A stretch of DNA of 64,000 nucleotides from positions 73,641 through 137,640 of the forward strand of contig NZ_JAGGPX010000003.1 in the NCBI RefSeq assembly GCF_018613575.1, read 5' to 3'. The DNA comes from Planococcus sp. ISL-110. Lineage in GTDB: Bacteria > Bacillota > Bacilli > Bacillales_A > Planococcaceae. The translations under genes and the position numbers were made by a program. Shown here one piece after another: positions 30,886 to 38,577 of this stretch (position 1 is its first letter; each line of letters begins with the position of its first letter). The notes beneath the pieces were generated by a model. It saw only the letters and a list, made by a program, of their open reading frames with translations, made no database searches and was not told the origin of the DNA.

Positions 30886-31487
30886 CGGACACCGCTCCCT
30901 TCCAAAGAAATAAAACCGGCTGACGCTAACTTTTGCGTCAGCCCCGCAACCGGCAAGCCGACCACGGCGTTGTAATCGCCCTGGATCTCTTTGACGAACA
31001 AGCCCGATACCGTCTGGATGCCATAAGCGCCCGCTTTGTCGTATGGATCTTCGGTTGTGACATAGGCTTCGATCCAGGCTTCGGGCAAGTCGTAGAACGT
31101 CACGTTGACCGCTTCATGAAATGACAGCTCGCTCTGTCCTTGAATGACCGTCACAGCAGTGATCACTCTGTGCGTGCGACCGGATAATTTCTGCAGATAG
31201 CCCTTCGCCTGATCTTTATTTTTCGGCTTCAGCAAAATCTCACCGTCGAGCACGACGATCGTATCAGAGCCGATGACGACGGCTTCCGGGTGCCCCTCTG
31301 CGACTTCCTGCGCTTTTTGCGCGGCGCAGGCCAGCACATAGCCGAGTGCGGTTTGGAATCTGGCTGGATCGGGTTCGTCCTTTGTGCTCGGGACGACCTG
31401 AAAGTCCACGCCCAACATGCCAAGCAGTTCCTGGCGGCGCGGCGACTGTGAAGCTAAGATGATGGGGAATTCGGATTTGAATTTCAT
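30879..31487 (-). CDS. maf: Maf family nucleotide pyrophosphatase
   Basis: 202 residues from ATG 31487 (MKFKSEFPIILASQSPRR), with an AAGGAG ribosome site; the frame further upstream is spurious. ASQSPRRQELL and the SDTIVVLDGEILLKP segment identify the family, which hydrolyses dTTP/UTP or modified nucleotides to monophosphates. In B. subtilis Maf affects septum formation and lies just before radC, as here. Confidence 0.94.
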   Translation of the reverse strand: MKFKSEFPIILASQSPRRQELLGMLGVDFQVVPSTKDEPDPARFQTALGYVLACAAQKAQEVAEGHPEAVVIGSDTIVVLDGEILLKPKNKDQAKGYLQKLSGRTHRVITAVTVIQGQSELSFHEAVNVTFYDLPEAWIEAYVTTEDPYDKAGAYGIQTVSGLFVKEIQGDYNAVVGLPVAGLTQKLASAGFISLEGSGVRC

Positions 31488-31678
31488 AGATGGAATCTCT
31501 CCTTTTTCAAGAATCATACCATCTCCAGAAACACGGAAACAAATGGCAATAAATGAATTTTGCCAGGATGCAGGGATCGAAAAATGAGATTTGGAGGGTT
31601 CGCTCCCTGCAAAGCGCTGCGTAGAGCTGTTTGCAATTCTAATTTGCGATAGTTTGGGTTGATATTCCACAAACTATT

Positions 31679-31806
31679 TAAGTTGAACTAAAGAAAACAG
31701 CTTTTACACAACGCTTCTGCCGCTTTGGGCATGGCTCCCGCAAGAAGCCAGGCAAAAAACGCCAGTCTTCTTGCTCTGCCTAGCCCCTGGACGCGCCGGC
31801 GCTAAG
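31679..31806 (+). repeat. Dispersed repeat family A, full copy
   Basis: Starts AAGTTGAACTAAAGAAAACA, contains GCCGCTTTGGGCATGGCTCC and the inverted repeat GCAAGAAG (31740-31747)/CTTCTTGC (31767-31774), and ends CCTGGACGCGCCGGCGCTA. It is nearly the reverse complement of the copy at 49834. Confidence 0.8.
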
Positions 31807-31899
31807 AGTTGGAGCAAATCAGCGGAGACTTCCAAGGGAGCAGCGCAGCAACCTAAGAGAAATCCACTCGGGCGTTTAGCCCGAGTCCGTTCGGCGCAA

Positions 31900-31928
31900 G
31901 CCCGCAGGATATGGATTATGCAGTTGGC
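31900..31928 (+). repeat. Family C repeat fragment
   Basis: 25 of 29 bases match the segment 32774-32802 of the palindromic element. Both share CAGGAT and a final ATGCAGTTGGC. Confidence 0.7.
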
Positions 31929-31956
31929 AAAAAAAAGATGAAGCCTCAGCTTCACC
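31929..31956 (-). terminator. Terminator after prepilin peptidase gene
   Basis: Arms TGAAGC/GCTTCA extended by CTGAGG pairing, then eight T on the minus strand. The stem overlaps the last codons. Confidence 0.8.
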
Positions 31957-32707
31957 CCAGAAAATTCATATACCATGCGAGCAGACGATCGCCCCAGAAA
32001 TAGACGATGACGGCTGCGGCCGCAATCGATGGGCCGAACGGAATCGGAGTCTTGCGTCCTTTTTTCGTGACGCGCAATTGGATGATGCCGACGATGGCGC
32101 CGATAAACGACGCGAAAAACAAGGTCATCAAGGTGCCGGCCGTACCGAGCACCAGCCCGATGACGAAAAACAGCTTGATGTCGCCGCCCCCCATGCCGCC
32201 TTTGGAAACGACGGCAATCAGGAACAACAAGGAAAAGCCGACGGCAGCGCCGAGCAGGCTGTCCCACCACGGGTCAAGCGGAATCGCGATGCGAAGCCCG
32301 AGCAGCACGACCGCAAACGGCAACAACACTTTGTCGGGTATCAGCATATAGGCGATGTCCGACACGGTAATGATGACCAACAGCGAAACGAACAGGATCG
32401 CCACGATCAGCTCAGGCGTAAAGCCGAACACCAAGTAGGATGCGACGAATAAAACTGCGGTGACCGCTTCCATCAAGGGATAAACCCAGTGGATCTTCGA
32501 GCCGCATGTCCGGCATTGGCCTTTCAAGAACAGGTATGAAAATACCGGCACCAGGTCGAGTGCCGTCAAGCGCCGCTCGCAGTTGGTGCAATGCGAAGGC
32601 GGATAGGCGATCGATTCTTTTTTCGGGACACGCAAGCCGACGACGTTGAAGAACGAGCCAAAGACGAGCCCGAACAGCGAGAAGAAAATAGAATAAGTCA
32701 GTACCAT
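31952..32707 (-). CDS. pilD: Prepilin peptidase (PilD/ComC family)
   Basis: A membrane aspartic protease that cleaves and N-methylates type IV prepilins. 251 residues, about eight membrane helices. The cytosolic loop carries the two zinc CxxC pairs (HCTNCERR and CRTCGSK). Catalytic aspartates lie in VSDIAYMLIPDKVLL and GGMGGGDIKLF, the family signature. It is separated from pilO by 454 bp of repeat-rich DNA, so it may be transcribed separately. It stands where B. subtilis has comC, near folC and maf, and probably serves both this pilus and any competence pseudopilus. Confidence 0.95.
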   Translation of the reverse strand: MVLTYSIFFSLFGLVFGSFFNVVGLRVPKKESIAYPPSHCTNCERRLTALDLVPVFSYLFLKGQCRTCGSKIHWVYPLMEAVTAVLFVASYLVFGFTPELIVAILFVSLLVIITVSDIAYMLIPDKVLLPFAVVLLGLRIAIPLDPWWDSLLGAAVGFSLLFLIAVVSKGGMGGGDIKLFFVIGLVLGTAGTLMTLFFASFIGAIVGIIQLRVTKKGRKTPIPFGPSIAAAAVIVYFWGDRLLAWYMNFLG

Positions 32708-32752
32708 AAGAACCCTCTTTGCTATAGTTTTTTAGTTTATTATTGATATTCC

Positions 32753-32854
32753 GTAAAACAACTCCGCTTTCGGGCCCACAGGATGTGGGTCATGCAGTTG
32801 GCGCGCCAACTGCCCAGGGCTCGCGCTATCCCGCGGGAGTCTCCGTTGTTTTAC
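32753..32854. repeat. Palindromic element, family C
   Basis: About 102 bp bounded by perfect 10 bp inverted ends GTAAAACAAC/GTTGTTTTAC. The centre contains a perfect 20 bp palindrome, GCAGTTGGCGCGCCAACTGC, at 32794-32813. Part of the interior (32774-32802) recurs at 31900-31928. Confidence 0.75.
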
Positions 32855-33007
32855 TCCATACCTTAATGAGTAACGTGGAAATAAAAAACTCAGACTTATT
32901 ATAAACAAATATCCTAGCACCACCGCGTCCAACCCACGACACAATGCTGGAGAAACAGTACTGAACGGATGCTTTTCGCAGGCGAAAAGCGAGGGGCAGC
33001 GCTTTTG

Positions 33008-33081
33008 TTTGCGGAATACCGGTTTTATTTGCGGAATAACCTAGTTTGTTTGCAGAATACGCTGGTTTGTTTGCAGAACGC
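33008..33081. repeat. Phased array of TTTGC(G/A)GAATA cores (4 copies, ~21 bp period)
   Basis: Copies start at 33008, 33028, 33049 and 33070, so the spacing is 20, 21 and 21 bp. The first two read TTTGCGGAATA, the third TTTGCAGAATA and the fourth TTTGCAGAACG. Linkers share a GGTTT element. Confidence 0.8.
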
Positions 33082-33126
33082 TCTCCGGCTTCCGCTAAGG
33101 GAGGCCTCCACCCCGACTCTAGCAAA

Positions 33127-33157
33127 AGAGAGAAATCGCAGTGATTTCTCTCTTACT
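33127..33157 (-). terminator. Terminator after pilO
   Basis: Arms AGAGAGAAATC/GATTTCTCTCT with a short loop, then TTTTGCT on the minus strand, directly after the pilO stop codon. Confidence 0.75.
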
Positions 33158-33161
33158 TTTA

Positions 33162-33920
33162 TTACTCGTCTGCAGCGTCTGCGTTTTCTTCCACATTGGC
33201 TTCAACGTTTATGTCGACATCTGCGTCTTCTTCGGATTCTTCCTCTTCAGCCAAGTCCGTTCCATCGTTTTGCGGCAATGGATTGATCTTGCCTGCCGGG
33301 GCAGGAGCGTCGATTTTTGGCAAGGTGTCTGCCAGGGCGAAGAGATCCGGGCGGAAATACGCCGAGAAGGTCACGTTGACATCGAGGGGTTCGCCCACTT
33401 GGTCAGCCGACGTGATTTCTTCATTGGAACCGAAATCGACGGCTTCGACGATCATGATGCGCTCCATCGCTTCAACTTCTGTGATGAAGGTGGTGATTTC
33501 CTGGTAGTCATCGGCTTTAATGGTGACGGTCGTCAGCACTTCCTGAAGGTTTTCAAGCCCTTCAACCGGCACCGGCATTTCAACGAGGCCTTCTGTGATG
33601 CCGATATTGTCGATCAATGTGCCGGAAATCAATTCTGCCTGTTCGATCTGCAGAACTATTTGCTCGGTCAAGGATTCGACGGAAACTTTTTGCTGCAGGT
33701 CGCTGGTGCTAATCCTCTCGCCTTCCGGCAATTCCTTCAGCTGTGTCTGTAACCCGATCAAAACGTCGCGTTCAGAACTCAAGGTCTGTTCAGCCTGCAG
33801 CCGAGCTTCTTTTGCTGGTGCATACAGGAAAAAATACGAATACGCTGCGAGCGCCAACAGGAAGATGACGGATAAGAAGATCAGGCCTTTTTCTTTTTGG
33901 CTCTTTGATAAACTGCTCAT
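33162..33920 (-). CDS. pilO: Type IV pilus assembly protein PilO-like
   Basis: 252 residues. A short cytosolic N-terminus is followed by a membrane helix (~12-33), a coiled coil (LQAEQTLSSERDVLIGLQTQL) and a ferredoxin-like extracellular domain (TIKADDYQEITTFITEVEAMERIMIVEAVDFG). In T4P systems PilO pairs with PilN in the alignment complex. The last ~35 residues are an extremely acidic tail (EEEESEEDADVDINVEANVEE), unusual for PilO. It overlaps pilN by 4 bp. Assignment rests on topology, position after PilM/PilN and the domain pattern. Confidence 0.85.
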   Translation of the reverse strand: MSSLSKSQKEKGLIFLSVIFLLALAAYSYFFLYAPAKEARLQAEQTLSSERDVLIGLQTQLKELPEGERISTSDLQQKVSVESLTEQIVLQIEQAELISGTLIDNIGITEGLVEMPVPVEGLENLQEVLTTVTIKADDYQEITTFITEVEAMERIMIVEAVDFGSNEEITSADQVGEPLDVNVTFSAYFRPDLFALADTLPKIDAPAPAGKINPLPQNDGTDLAEEEESEEDADVDINVEANVEENADAADE

Positions 33921-34690
33921 TGGCCATCGCCCCCTGTTTCTGCTGGAGCGGTTTCAGCCGGTTCGACTGTTTCGGCAGGTGCTCTGGTTTCGGTATTGAC
34001 TTCAACATCCACTTCGACGTCTTCCGCAGGTTCTTCCACAACTTCTTCTGCGGGTTCCTCGACGACAGCTTCGCCTTCTACAGGAACTGCCGTATCGTCT
34101 GTCGGAATGCGCTCATCAACAAAGATGATTGTGTAACTTGCGATGTAACGGGGCATTTCCTGGATAACGGCTTCTTGGACAACCACGCCTTCTTCGGTTT
34201 CAGCAGGCTCAATTTCGTTTTGCGCAATACTGTCAAGCGTCGCTGACTCGATCAGTCCAGACGCTTTTAGCTGCGCCAAATAATAAGCCGCTTGGCGTGC
34301 GGTATCAAACTGGACCGACAAGATTGCCTGGTCCAAACCCGTATAGGAAAAGCTTTCAAAGTAGCCGCGTTCCGGCAAGATGGATACCAGTTCTTCCAAT
34401 AACGGAACGGTATCAAATTGATAACCCTCTGCCCAGTCGACAGTGGCTTTTAACTGCTGTTCTTCGTTCAGGCCTTGCGCCGCTTCCAACTGGCTGCGGA
34501 TCGTTTCTTGTTCAGCGGCAACCTGCACGGATTCTGCGGCAAGGACCGCTTGTTCCTTTTCGTGGGAGCCTGCCAGAAATGCCAAAACCGCCCAGACAAT
34601 GACGGCTGCCAATAAAATCGAAATCGCCACAATCAGAAAAGCGGGACGGTCCCGTTCTTTTTGCGGCAATAGGTTAATATCTACTAACAT
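33917..34690 (-). CDS. pilN: Type IV pilus assembly protein PilN-like
   Basis: 257 residues. The N-terminus MLVDINLLPQKE is the signature peptide by which PilN binds PilM. A membrane helix (~18-42) and a coiled-coil plus ferredoxin-like extracellular domain follow. The C-terminal ~55 residues form a low-complexity tail rich in Glu, Val, Pro and Ala (VVEEPAEEVVEEPAEDVEVD), predicted to be outside the membrane. The PilO homologue next to it has a similar acidic tail. It is 6 bp from pilM. Confidence 0.88.
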   Translation of the reverse strand: MLVDINLLPQKERDRPAFLIVAISILLAAVIVWAVLAFLAGSHEKEQAVLAAESVQVAAEQETIRSQLEAAQGLNEEQQLKATVDWAEGYQFDTVPLLEELVSILPERGYFESFSYTGLDQAILSVQFDTARQAAYYLAQLKASGLIESATLDSIAQNEIEPAETEEGVVVQEAVIQEMPRYIASYTIIFVDERIPTDDTAVPVEGEAVVEEPAEEVVEEPAEDVEVDVEVNTETRAPAETVEPAETAPAETGGDGQ

Positions 34691-34696
34691 GAACTC

Positions 34697-35635
34697 TTAC
34701 ACCTCTTTCAGCGCGAGACCGATGGCCCGGTTAAAGCGTCTTGAAACATCTTTTCTGTCGCCGCACGGAATAACATCGATGACCAGCGGCAGGACCGGAA
34801 TTTGAAAGCGTGTTTCCAGGCTTTGCTGGAAGGTCTGCCAGTCGTAGAATTCACCGTTGCAGATGATTTTCGTAATGCCGATTTCCCCGCTGTTCATATT
34901 GTAGCGGTAAAAGTTCGCCAGTTTCTCGGCTTCAATTTCAATCGTCTCCATCACAGCTGTCCGGTCTGCTGAATCTGGATCTTGGACTTCCAGATCGACT
35001 GGCCGCATGAACATTGGGAAATGTTCGTGGAAAATGGACACGGTTATTTTTTTCGACTGCAGGTCGATGAGCATGATGTGCTCGTCTTCCTGGAAATCGT
35101 GCTGCAAATAGCCTAAGCGGTATAAAGCGAGCGGTGTAATGTCTGCAACGACCGCTTTTAATTTCACTTCGTCAAAAACATCCTCGTAGGATTGCATGAC
35201 CGATTCCTTGGAAGCGATGATGATCGCTTCCGGCTGTTCTTCTTCCGGGTGGTACGGCACCACATCAAAGACGGGATCTTCAAAGGGCAGGTAAAGCGTC
35301 GAACCGATTTCAATGAAGAAATGGCCTTTTAGTTCATCGGCTTCGACATCTTCGGGGTATGGTACTTTGCGGATAATAACGAATTCGTCAGGGGCGAGGA
35401 AGCGGACTGACTTCTTAGAGAGACCCCACTGATTGACAGCCTTACCGAGTTCCGAGGCCAGCGCTTCCGCGTCGACGATCTTGCCCTCTTCGATGATGCC
35501 TGCAGGAAGAAAGGTTTCTTCCGCACAATTCAGCTCGATCGGCAGGGAGGATTTCAAGTCGACATGACGGATCGCGTCTTCTTCTATTGTAATCGTGACG
35601 ACGCGTGCTTTTCTCGATAAAAACGATAAGGCCAT
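34697..35635 (-). CDS. pilM: Type IV pilus assembly ATPase-like protein PilM
   Basis: 312 residues, an actin/FtsA-like fold. It begins FLSRKARVVTITIEEDAIRHVDL. Inner segments DEFVIIRKVPYPEDVEADELKGHFFIEIG and IEIEAEKLANFYRYNMN are PilM-like. The usual second nucleotide-binding strand reads HIMLIDLQSKKITVSIF, so it is somewhat degenerate and ATP binding is uncertain. In other T4P systems PilM sits on the cytosolic face and binds the PilN N-terminus, which is conserved here. Confidence 0.87.
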   Translation of the reverse strand: MALSFLSRKARVVTITIEEDAIRHVDLKSSLPIELNCAEETFLPAGIIEEGKIVDAEALASELGKAVNQWGLSKKSVRFLAPDEFVIIRKVPYPEDVEADELKGHFFIEIGSTLYLPFEDPVFDVVPYHPEEEQPEAIIIASKESVMQSYEDVFDEVKLKAVVADITPLALYRLGYLQHDFQEDEHIMLIDLQSKKITVSIFHEHFPMFMRPVDLEVQDPDSADRTAVMETIEIEAEKLANFYRYNMNSGEIGITKIICNGEFYDWQTFQQSLETRFQIPVLPLVIDVIPCGDRKDVSRRFNRAIGLALKEV

Positions 35636-35677
35636 GTTTTCAGCTCCTAAAATTGTTTGCTATATTAGCGGTATTGC

Positions 35678-36184
35678 TTAACGAGTTACAGTAATAGTAG
35701 CAGTACCTGCAGCAGGGAAATCTTCTCCTGGTGCTTCGTCACCAGTTCCATTAGGCATTTCTGAAACTTGATCTTGCGTAGCCTCAGCAAACACCAATTG
35801 TACTCCACTGATAGTTGCTGTACCAGATATCAATAAATCTCCATCTGTATTTATCGTAAAGCCTGTTAAAGTATTAGCTCCACCGGTTGCTTCGAAGCTG
35901 CCTAAATCATCTAGGTATCCCCCTGTCACTAATTCTGCACCAGTAATACCATCTTGACCAGTTGCGGTAAATGCATCTCCATTTTCAGCCAAGTATAACT
36001 CAGCAGCAGAAAAAGCACTTAAAGCATCTGATTTGGCAGCTCCTACACGACTATTTTCAATAATGTTAGAAATCGCCGGAATAGCAATCGCCGCGATAAT
36101 CGCGATGATAACGATGACTGCCAAAAGCTCGATCAATGTCATCCCTTTTTCGTTGTTCAATTTCTTCTGCAAGTATTTTTTCAT
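35678..36184 (-). CDS. Major type IV pilin
   Basis: 168 residues. The class III prepilin signal has a positively charged leader ending NNEKG, cleavage after Gly14, then MTLIELLAVIVIIAIIAAIAIPA with Glu at mature position 5. The hydrophobic helix is followed by ENSRVGAAKSDALSAFSAAELYLAENG and a threonine/glycine-rich C-terminal domain without cysteines, so no disulfide loop. The gene is more A+T-rich than its neighbours. It has its own strong promoter between pilC and itself, consistent with the high expression expected of a major subunit. Confidence 0.92.
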   Translation of the reverse strand: MKKYLQKKLNNEKGMTLIELLAVIVIIAIIAAIAIPAISNIIENSRVGAAKSDALSAFSAAELYLAENGDAFTATGQDGITGAELVTGGYLDDLGSFEATGGANTLTGFTINTDGDLLISGTATISGVQLVFAEATQDQVSEMPNGTGDEAPGEDFPAAGTATITVTR

Positions 36185-36236
36185 TTTTCTTTCCCCCTAT
36201 TTTTTTACTTTTATATACTACTTTGAGTACACCTCA

Positions 36237-36264
36237 ATTATAACAATAGTACCAATTATAGCAA
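36237..36264 (-). promoter_or_regulatory. Promoter of major pilin
   Basis: On the minus strand, -35 TTGCTA (36259-36264) and perfect -10 TATAAT (36237-36242) are separated by 16 bp. A second TATAAT (36255-36260) overlaps the -35. The two lie in an imperfect direct repeat, TATTGCTATAATTG/TATTGTTATAATTG. Confidence 0.65.
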
Positions 36265-36317
36265 TAGCCTTTTCTTGTTTTATTGCAAAATATTTTAAAC
36301 AGAATGTATGTATATAC

Positions 36318-37529
36318 CTACAAATTGTCTACATTCTGGAACATTTCGAACATTGGCATCATGATTGCCAGTACTATAGTCCCAACTAATGCTGCAAGGA
36401 ATACGATCATTAACGGTTCGATCAAGGCTTTCAAACGATCGGTCTCGGCGTCGACTTCTTTCTCGTAAAATTCCGCTACTTTGCTGAGCATGTGATCGAG
36501 TGAACCGGTTTGTTCCCCGATGGAGATCATATGCGGAATAAGTGGCGGGAACGCCCAATGCACGCGCATGGGCTCGGTCAAGGAACCGCCGCGTTCGAGT
36601 GAATCACGTGACGCCAGGATGACTTTCGACATGACCGCGTTGCCGACGACTTTCTCGGTCATCGTCAAGCATTGCAGGATCGGCACGGAACTGGAGAACA
36701 AGGAACTTAAAGTTCTGGTCAAACGGGCGAGTGCCGACTTCTGGAGGATCTTGCCGAAAATCGGAATCTTCAGCAGCATGGTGTCCAGGATCATATTGCC
36801 TCGTGGATCTTTGCGCATCAGCCAAATGACGGCGGCAATCGCAAATCCGCCGAGCACCAGCAAATACCAATAGCCCATGACAAAGTCACTTGCGGCCATA
36901 ACAATCTGCGTGATCATCGGCAGTTCGCCGCCAAAGCCTTCGAACATATCAGCAAACATCGGAACGATAGAAGACAGCAGGAAAATAACGACGCCAATCG
37001 CCAAGACACCGACGACCACTGGATAGGACATGGCCGAAACCACTTTTTGTTTGGTTTGGTAGGCTTTGTCGTAATGCGTCGCCAAACTTTCCAGCGAGTC
37101 GTCGATGTTCCCTGACATCTCCCCCGCTTTGACCAGGTTGATGGTCAAAGGTTCGAAGATTTTCGGGTATTTCGCCAGCGAGTCGGACAAGGAATTGCCT
37201 TTTCGCAGTTCTTCGGCGATTTCCGAAAGGGCTTTTCGCAGCGCTTTGGATTCGACTTGCTGGGACAGGATGTGGATCGAATCGACGATGGTCACCCCTG
37301 CACGCATCAAGGTCGAAAACTGGCGCAGGAACATGATAAACTGGTCGCGTTTGACCGGATTGCCGAATGTGATGTCTTTTTGCAAAGTAGTCGCCGGCAT
37401 TTCACGGATTTCGATGACACGGATGCCTTCATCGCGCAGTTTTGCCACAGCTTCTTTCCGGCTGTTAGCAACAGCGATGCCGGTGCGGATCTTTTTGCGG
37501 TCGCGGCCTTCATATTTGTAACGGGCCAC
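36318..37529 (-). CDS. pilC: Type IV pilus inner-membrane platform protein PilC
   Basis: 403 residues of the GspF/PilC family. Two T2SF domains each contain a helical cytosolic bundle and membrane helices. Signatures are FLRQFSTLMRAGVTIVDSIHIL, LVKAGEMSGNIDDSLESLA, then ALARLTRTLSSLFSSSVPILQCL and MISIGEQTGSLDHMLSKVAEFYEKEVD. It couples PilB/PilT motion to pilin assembly. It starts 2 bp after the pilT stop codon. Confidence 0.95.
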   Translation of the reverse strand: MARYKYEGRDRKKIRTGIAVANSRKEAVAKLRDEGIRVIEIREMPATTLQKDITFGNPVKRDQFIMFLRQFSTLMRAGVTIVDSIHILSQQVESKALRKALSEIAEELRKGNSLSDSLAKYPKIFEPLTINLVKAGEMSGNIDDSLESLATHYDKAYQTKQKVVSAMSYPVVVGVLAIGVVIFLLSSIVPMFADMFEGFGGELPMITQIVMAASDFVMGYWYLLVLGGFAIAAVIWLMRKDPRGNMILDTMLLKIPIFGKILQKSALARLTRTLSSLFSSSVPILQCLTMTEKVVGNAVMSKVILASRDSLERGGSLTEPMRVHWAFPPLIPHMISIGEQTGSLDHMLSKVAEFYEKEVDAETDRLKALIEPLMIVFLAALVGTIVLAIMMPMFEMFQNVDNL

Positions 37530-37530
37530 G

Positions 37531-38574
37531 TTATTCCGCCCCTTTCAAGTATGGCTGAGCGATTTCACGCGTGATCTTGCCTTTTTTCAGCAGCTCCTGC
37601 ACAGACGTTTCCATCATGTGCATGCCGGACGCCCGGTTGGTCAGGATGACGTTCGGGATTTGGTGGACTTTCTCGGAACGGATCAAGTTGGCGATGGCCG
37701 GATTGGAAATCATAATTTCAGTTGCGGCGACCCGTCCTTTGCCGTCAGCCGTCGGCAATAGGCGCTGGGAAATGACGGCTTTGACGATACCGCCGAGCTG
37801 CGTCCGGATCTGCGCATGCTGTTCGTGCGGGAAAACGTCGATGATCCGCTCGATGGTCGAGGCAGCACTCGACGTATGCAGCGTCCCCATGACCAAGTGG
37901 CCGGTTTCTGCTGCAGTGATGGCGGTGGTGATCGTTTCCAAATCACGCATCTCACCCACCAGAATCACATCGGGATCCTGTCGAAGTGCTGCACGCAAGC
38001 CGTTGGCGAATGAATTGGTATCAAAGCCGACTTCGCGCTGGTCGATGACCGATGTGCCGTGTTTGTGCATATACTCGATCGGATCTTCCAAGGTGATGAT
38101 GTGTTTGGTCATGTGTTCATTCATATAACGGATCATGGCAGCGAGCGTTGTCGACTTACCAGATCCCGTAGGACCCGTCACAAGGATCAGCCCTTGATGC
38201 GTATCGGCAAGCTTTTTCAAAGTATCCGGCATCTGGAGGTCGTCGATTGACGGAATTTTGGAAGGGATCGTCCGGAAGGCGTGCGAAATCGAGCCGCGCT
38301 GATGGAACGAGTTGACGCGGTAACGTGCCACGCCGGCGATCGAGTAGGAATAATCCATCTCGCCTTTTTCCAGGAACGTGTCCCATAAGGATTCCGGCAT
38401 CAACGCTTTGGCGATGGCCATGGTGTCATCCGGCATCAGCTTTTTGTCGCCAAACTGGATCAAGGTGCCGTTCATCCGGAAAATCGGCGGGATGCCGGTG
38501 GTCATGTGGATATCGGAAACATTGCGTTCTTTGGCTTCGGTCAATACGTGATCGATAAATGTTGTAGTAGGCAT
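37531..38574 (-). CDS. pilT: Pilus retraction ATPase PilT
   Basis: 347 residues. Walker A VTGPTGSGKSTT lies near residue 128, the Asp box ITLEDPIEYMH near 162, Walker B DPDVILVGEMRD near 205 and the His box GHLVMGTLHTSS near 229. A C-terminal AIANLIRSEKVHQI segment corresponds to the AIRNLIRE motif needed for retraction, so this is PilT and not a second PilB. Presence of PilT predicts a retractile, twitching-type pilus. It follows pilB by 3 bp. Confidence 0.95.
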   Translation of the reverse strand: MPTTTFIDHVLTEAKERNVSDIHMTTGIPPIFRMNGTLIQFGDKKLMPDDTMAIAKALMPESLWDTFLEKGEMDYSYSIAGVARYRVNSFHQRGSISHAFRTIPSKIPSIDDLQMPDTLKKLADTHQGLILVTGPTGSGKSTTLAAMIRYMNEHMTKHIITLEDPIEYMHKHGTSVIDQREVGFDTNSFANGLRAALRQDPDVILVGEMRDLETITTAITAAETGHLVMGTLHTSSAASTIERIIDVFPHEQHAQIRTQLGGIVKAVISQRLLPTADGKGRVAATEIMISNPAIANLIRSEKVHQIPNVILTNRASGMHMMETSVQELLKKGKITREIAQPYLKGAE

Positions 38575-38577
38575 AGG

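Larger units (their letters stand above)
31488..31951. other. Intergenic stretch between maf and the prepilin peptidase gene
   Basis: 464 bp without a credible gene. It holds a complete family A repeat (31679-31806), a hairpin CTCGGGCGTTTAGCCCGAG (31868-31886), part of the palindromic family C element (31900-31928) and the peptidase terminator. The open frame across it on the minus strand is in repeat DNA and the shadow of the peptidase gene. Confidence 0.7.
32708..33161. other. Intergenic stretch between prepilin peptidase and pilO
   Basis: 454 bp holding the family C palindromic element (32753-32854), a TTTGCGGAATA phased array (33008-33081) and the pilO terminator. No convincing gene. Confidence 0.7.

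Noticed and set aside
31704..32270. Minus-strand frame of 188 codons
   Set aside because: It is an out-of-frame shadow of the prepilin peptidase gene that continues through repeat DNA; arginine-rich and without a ribosome site.
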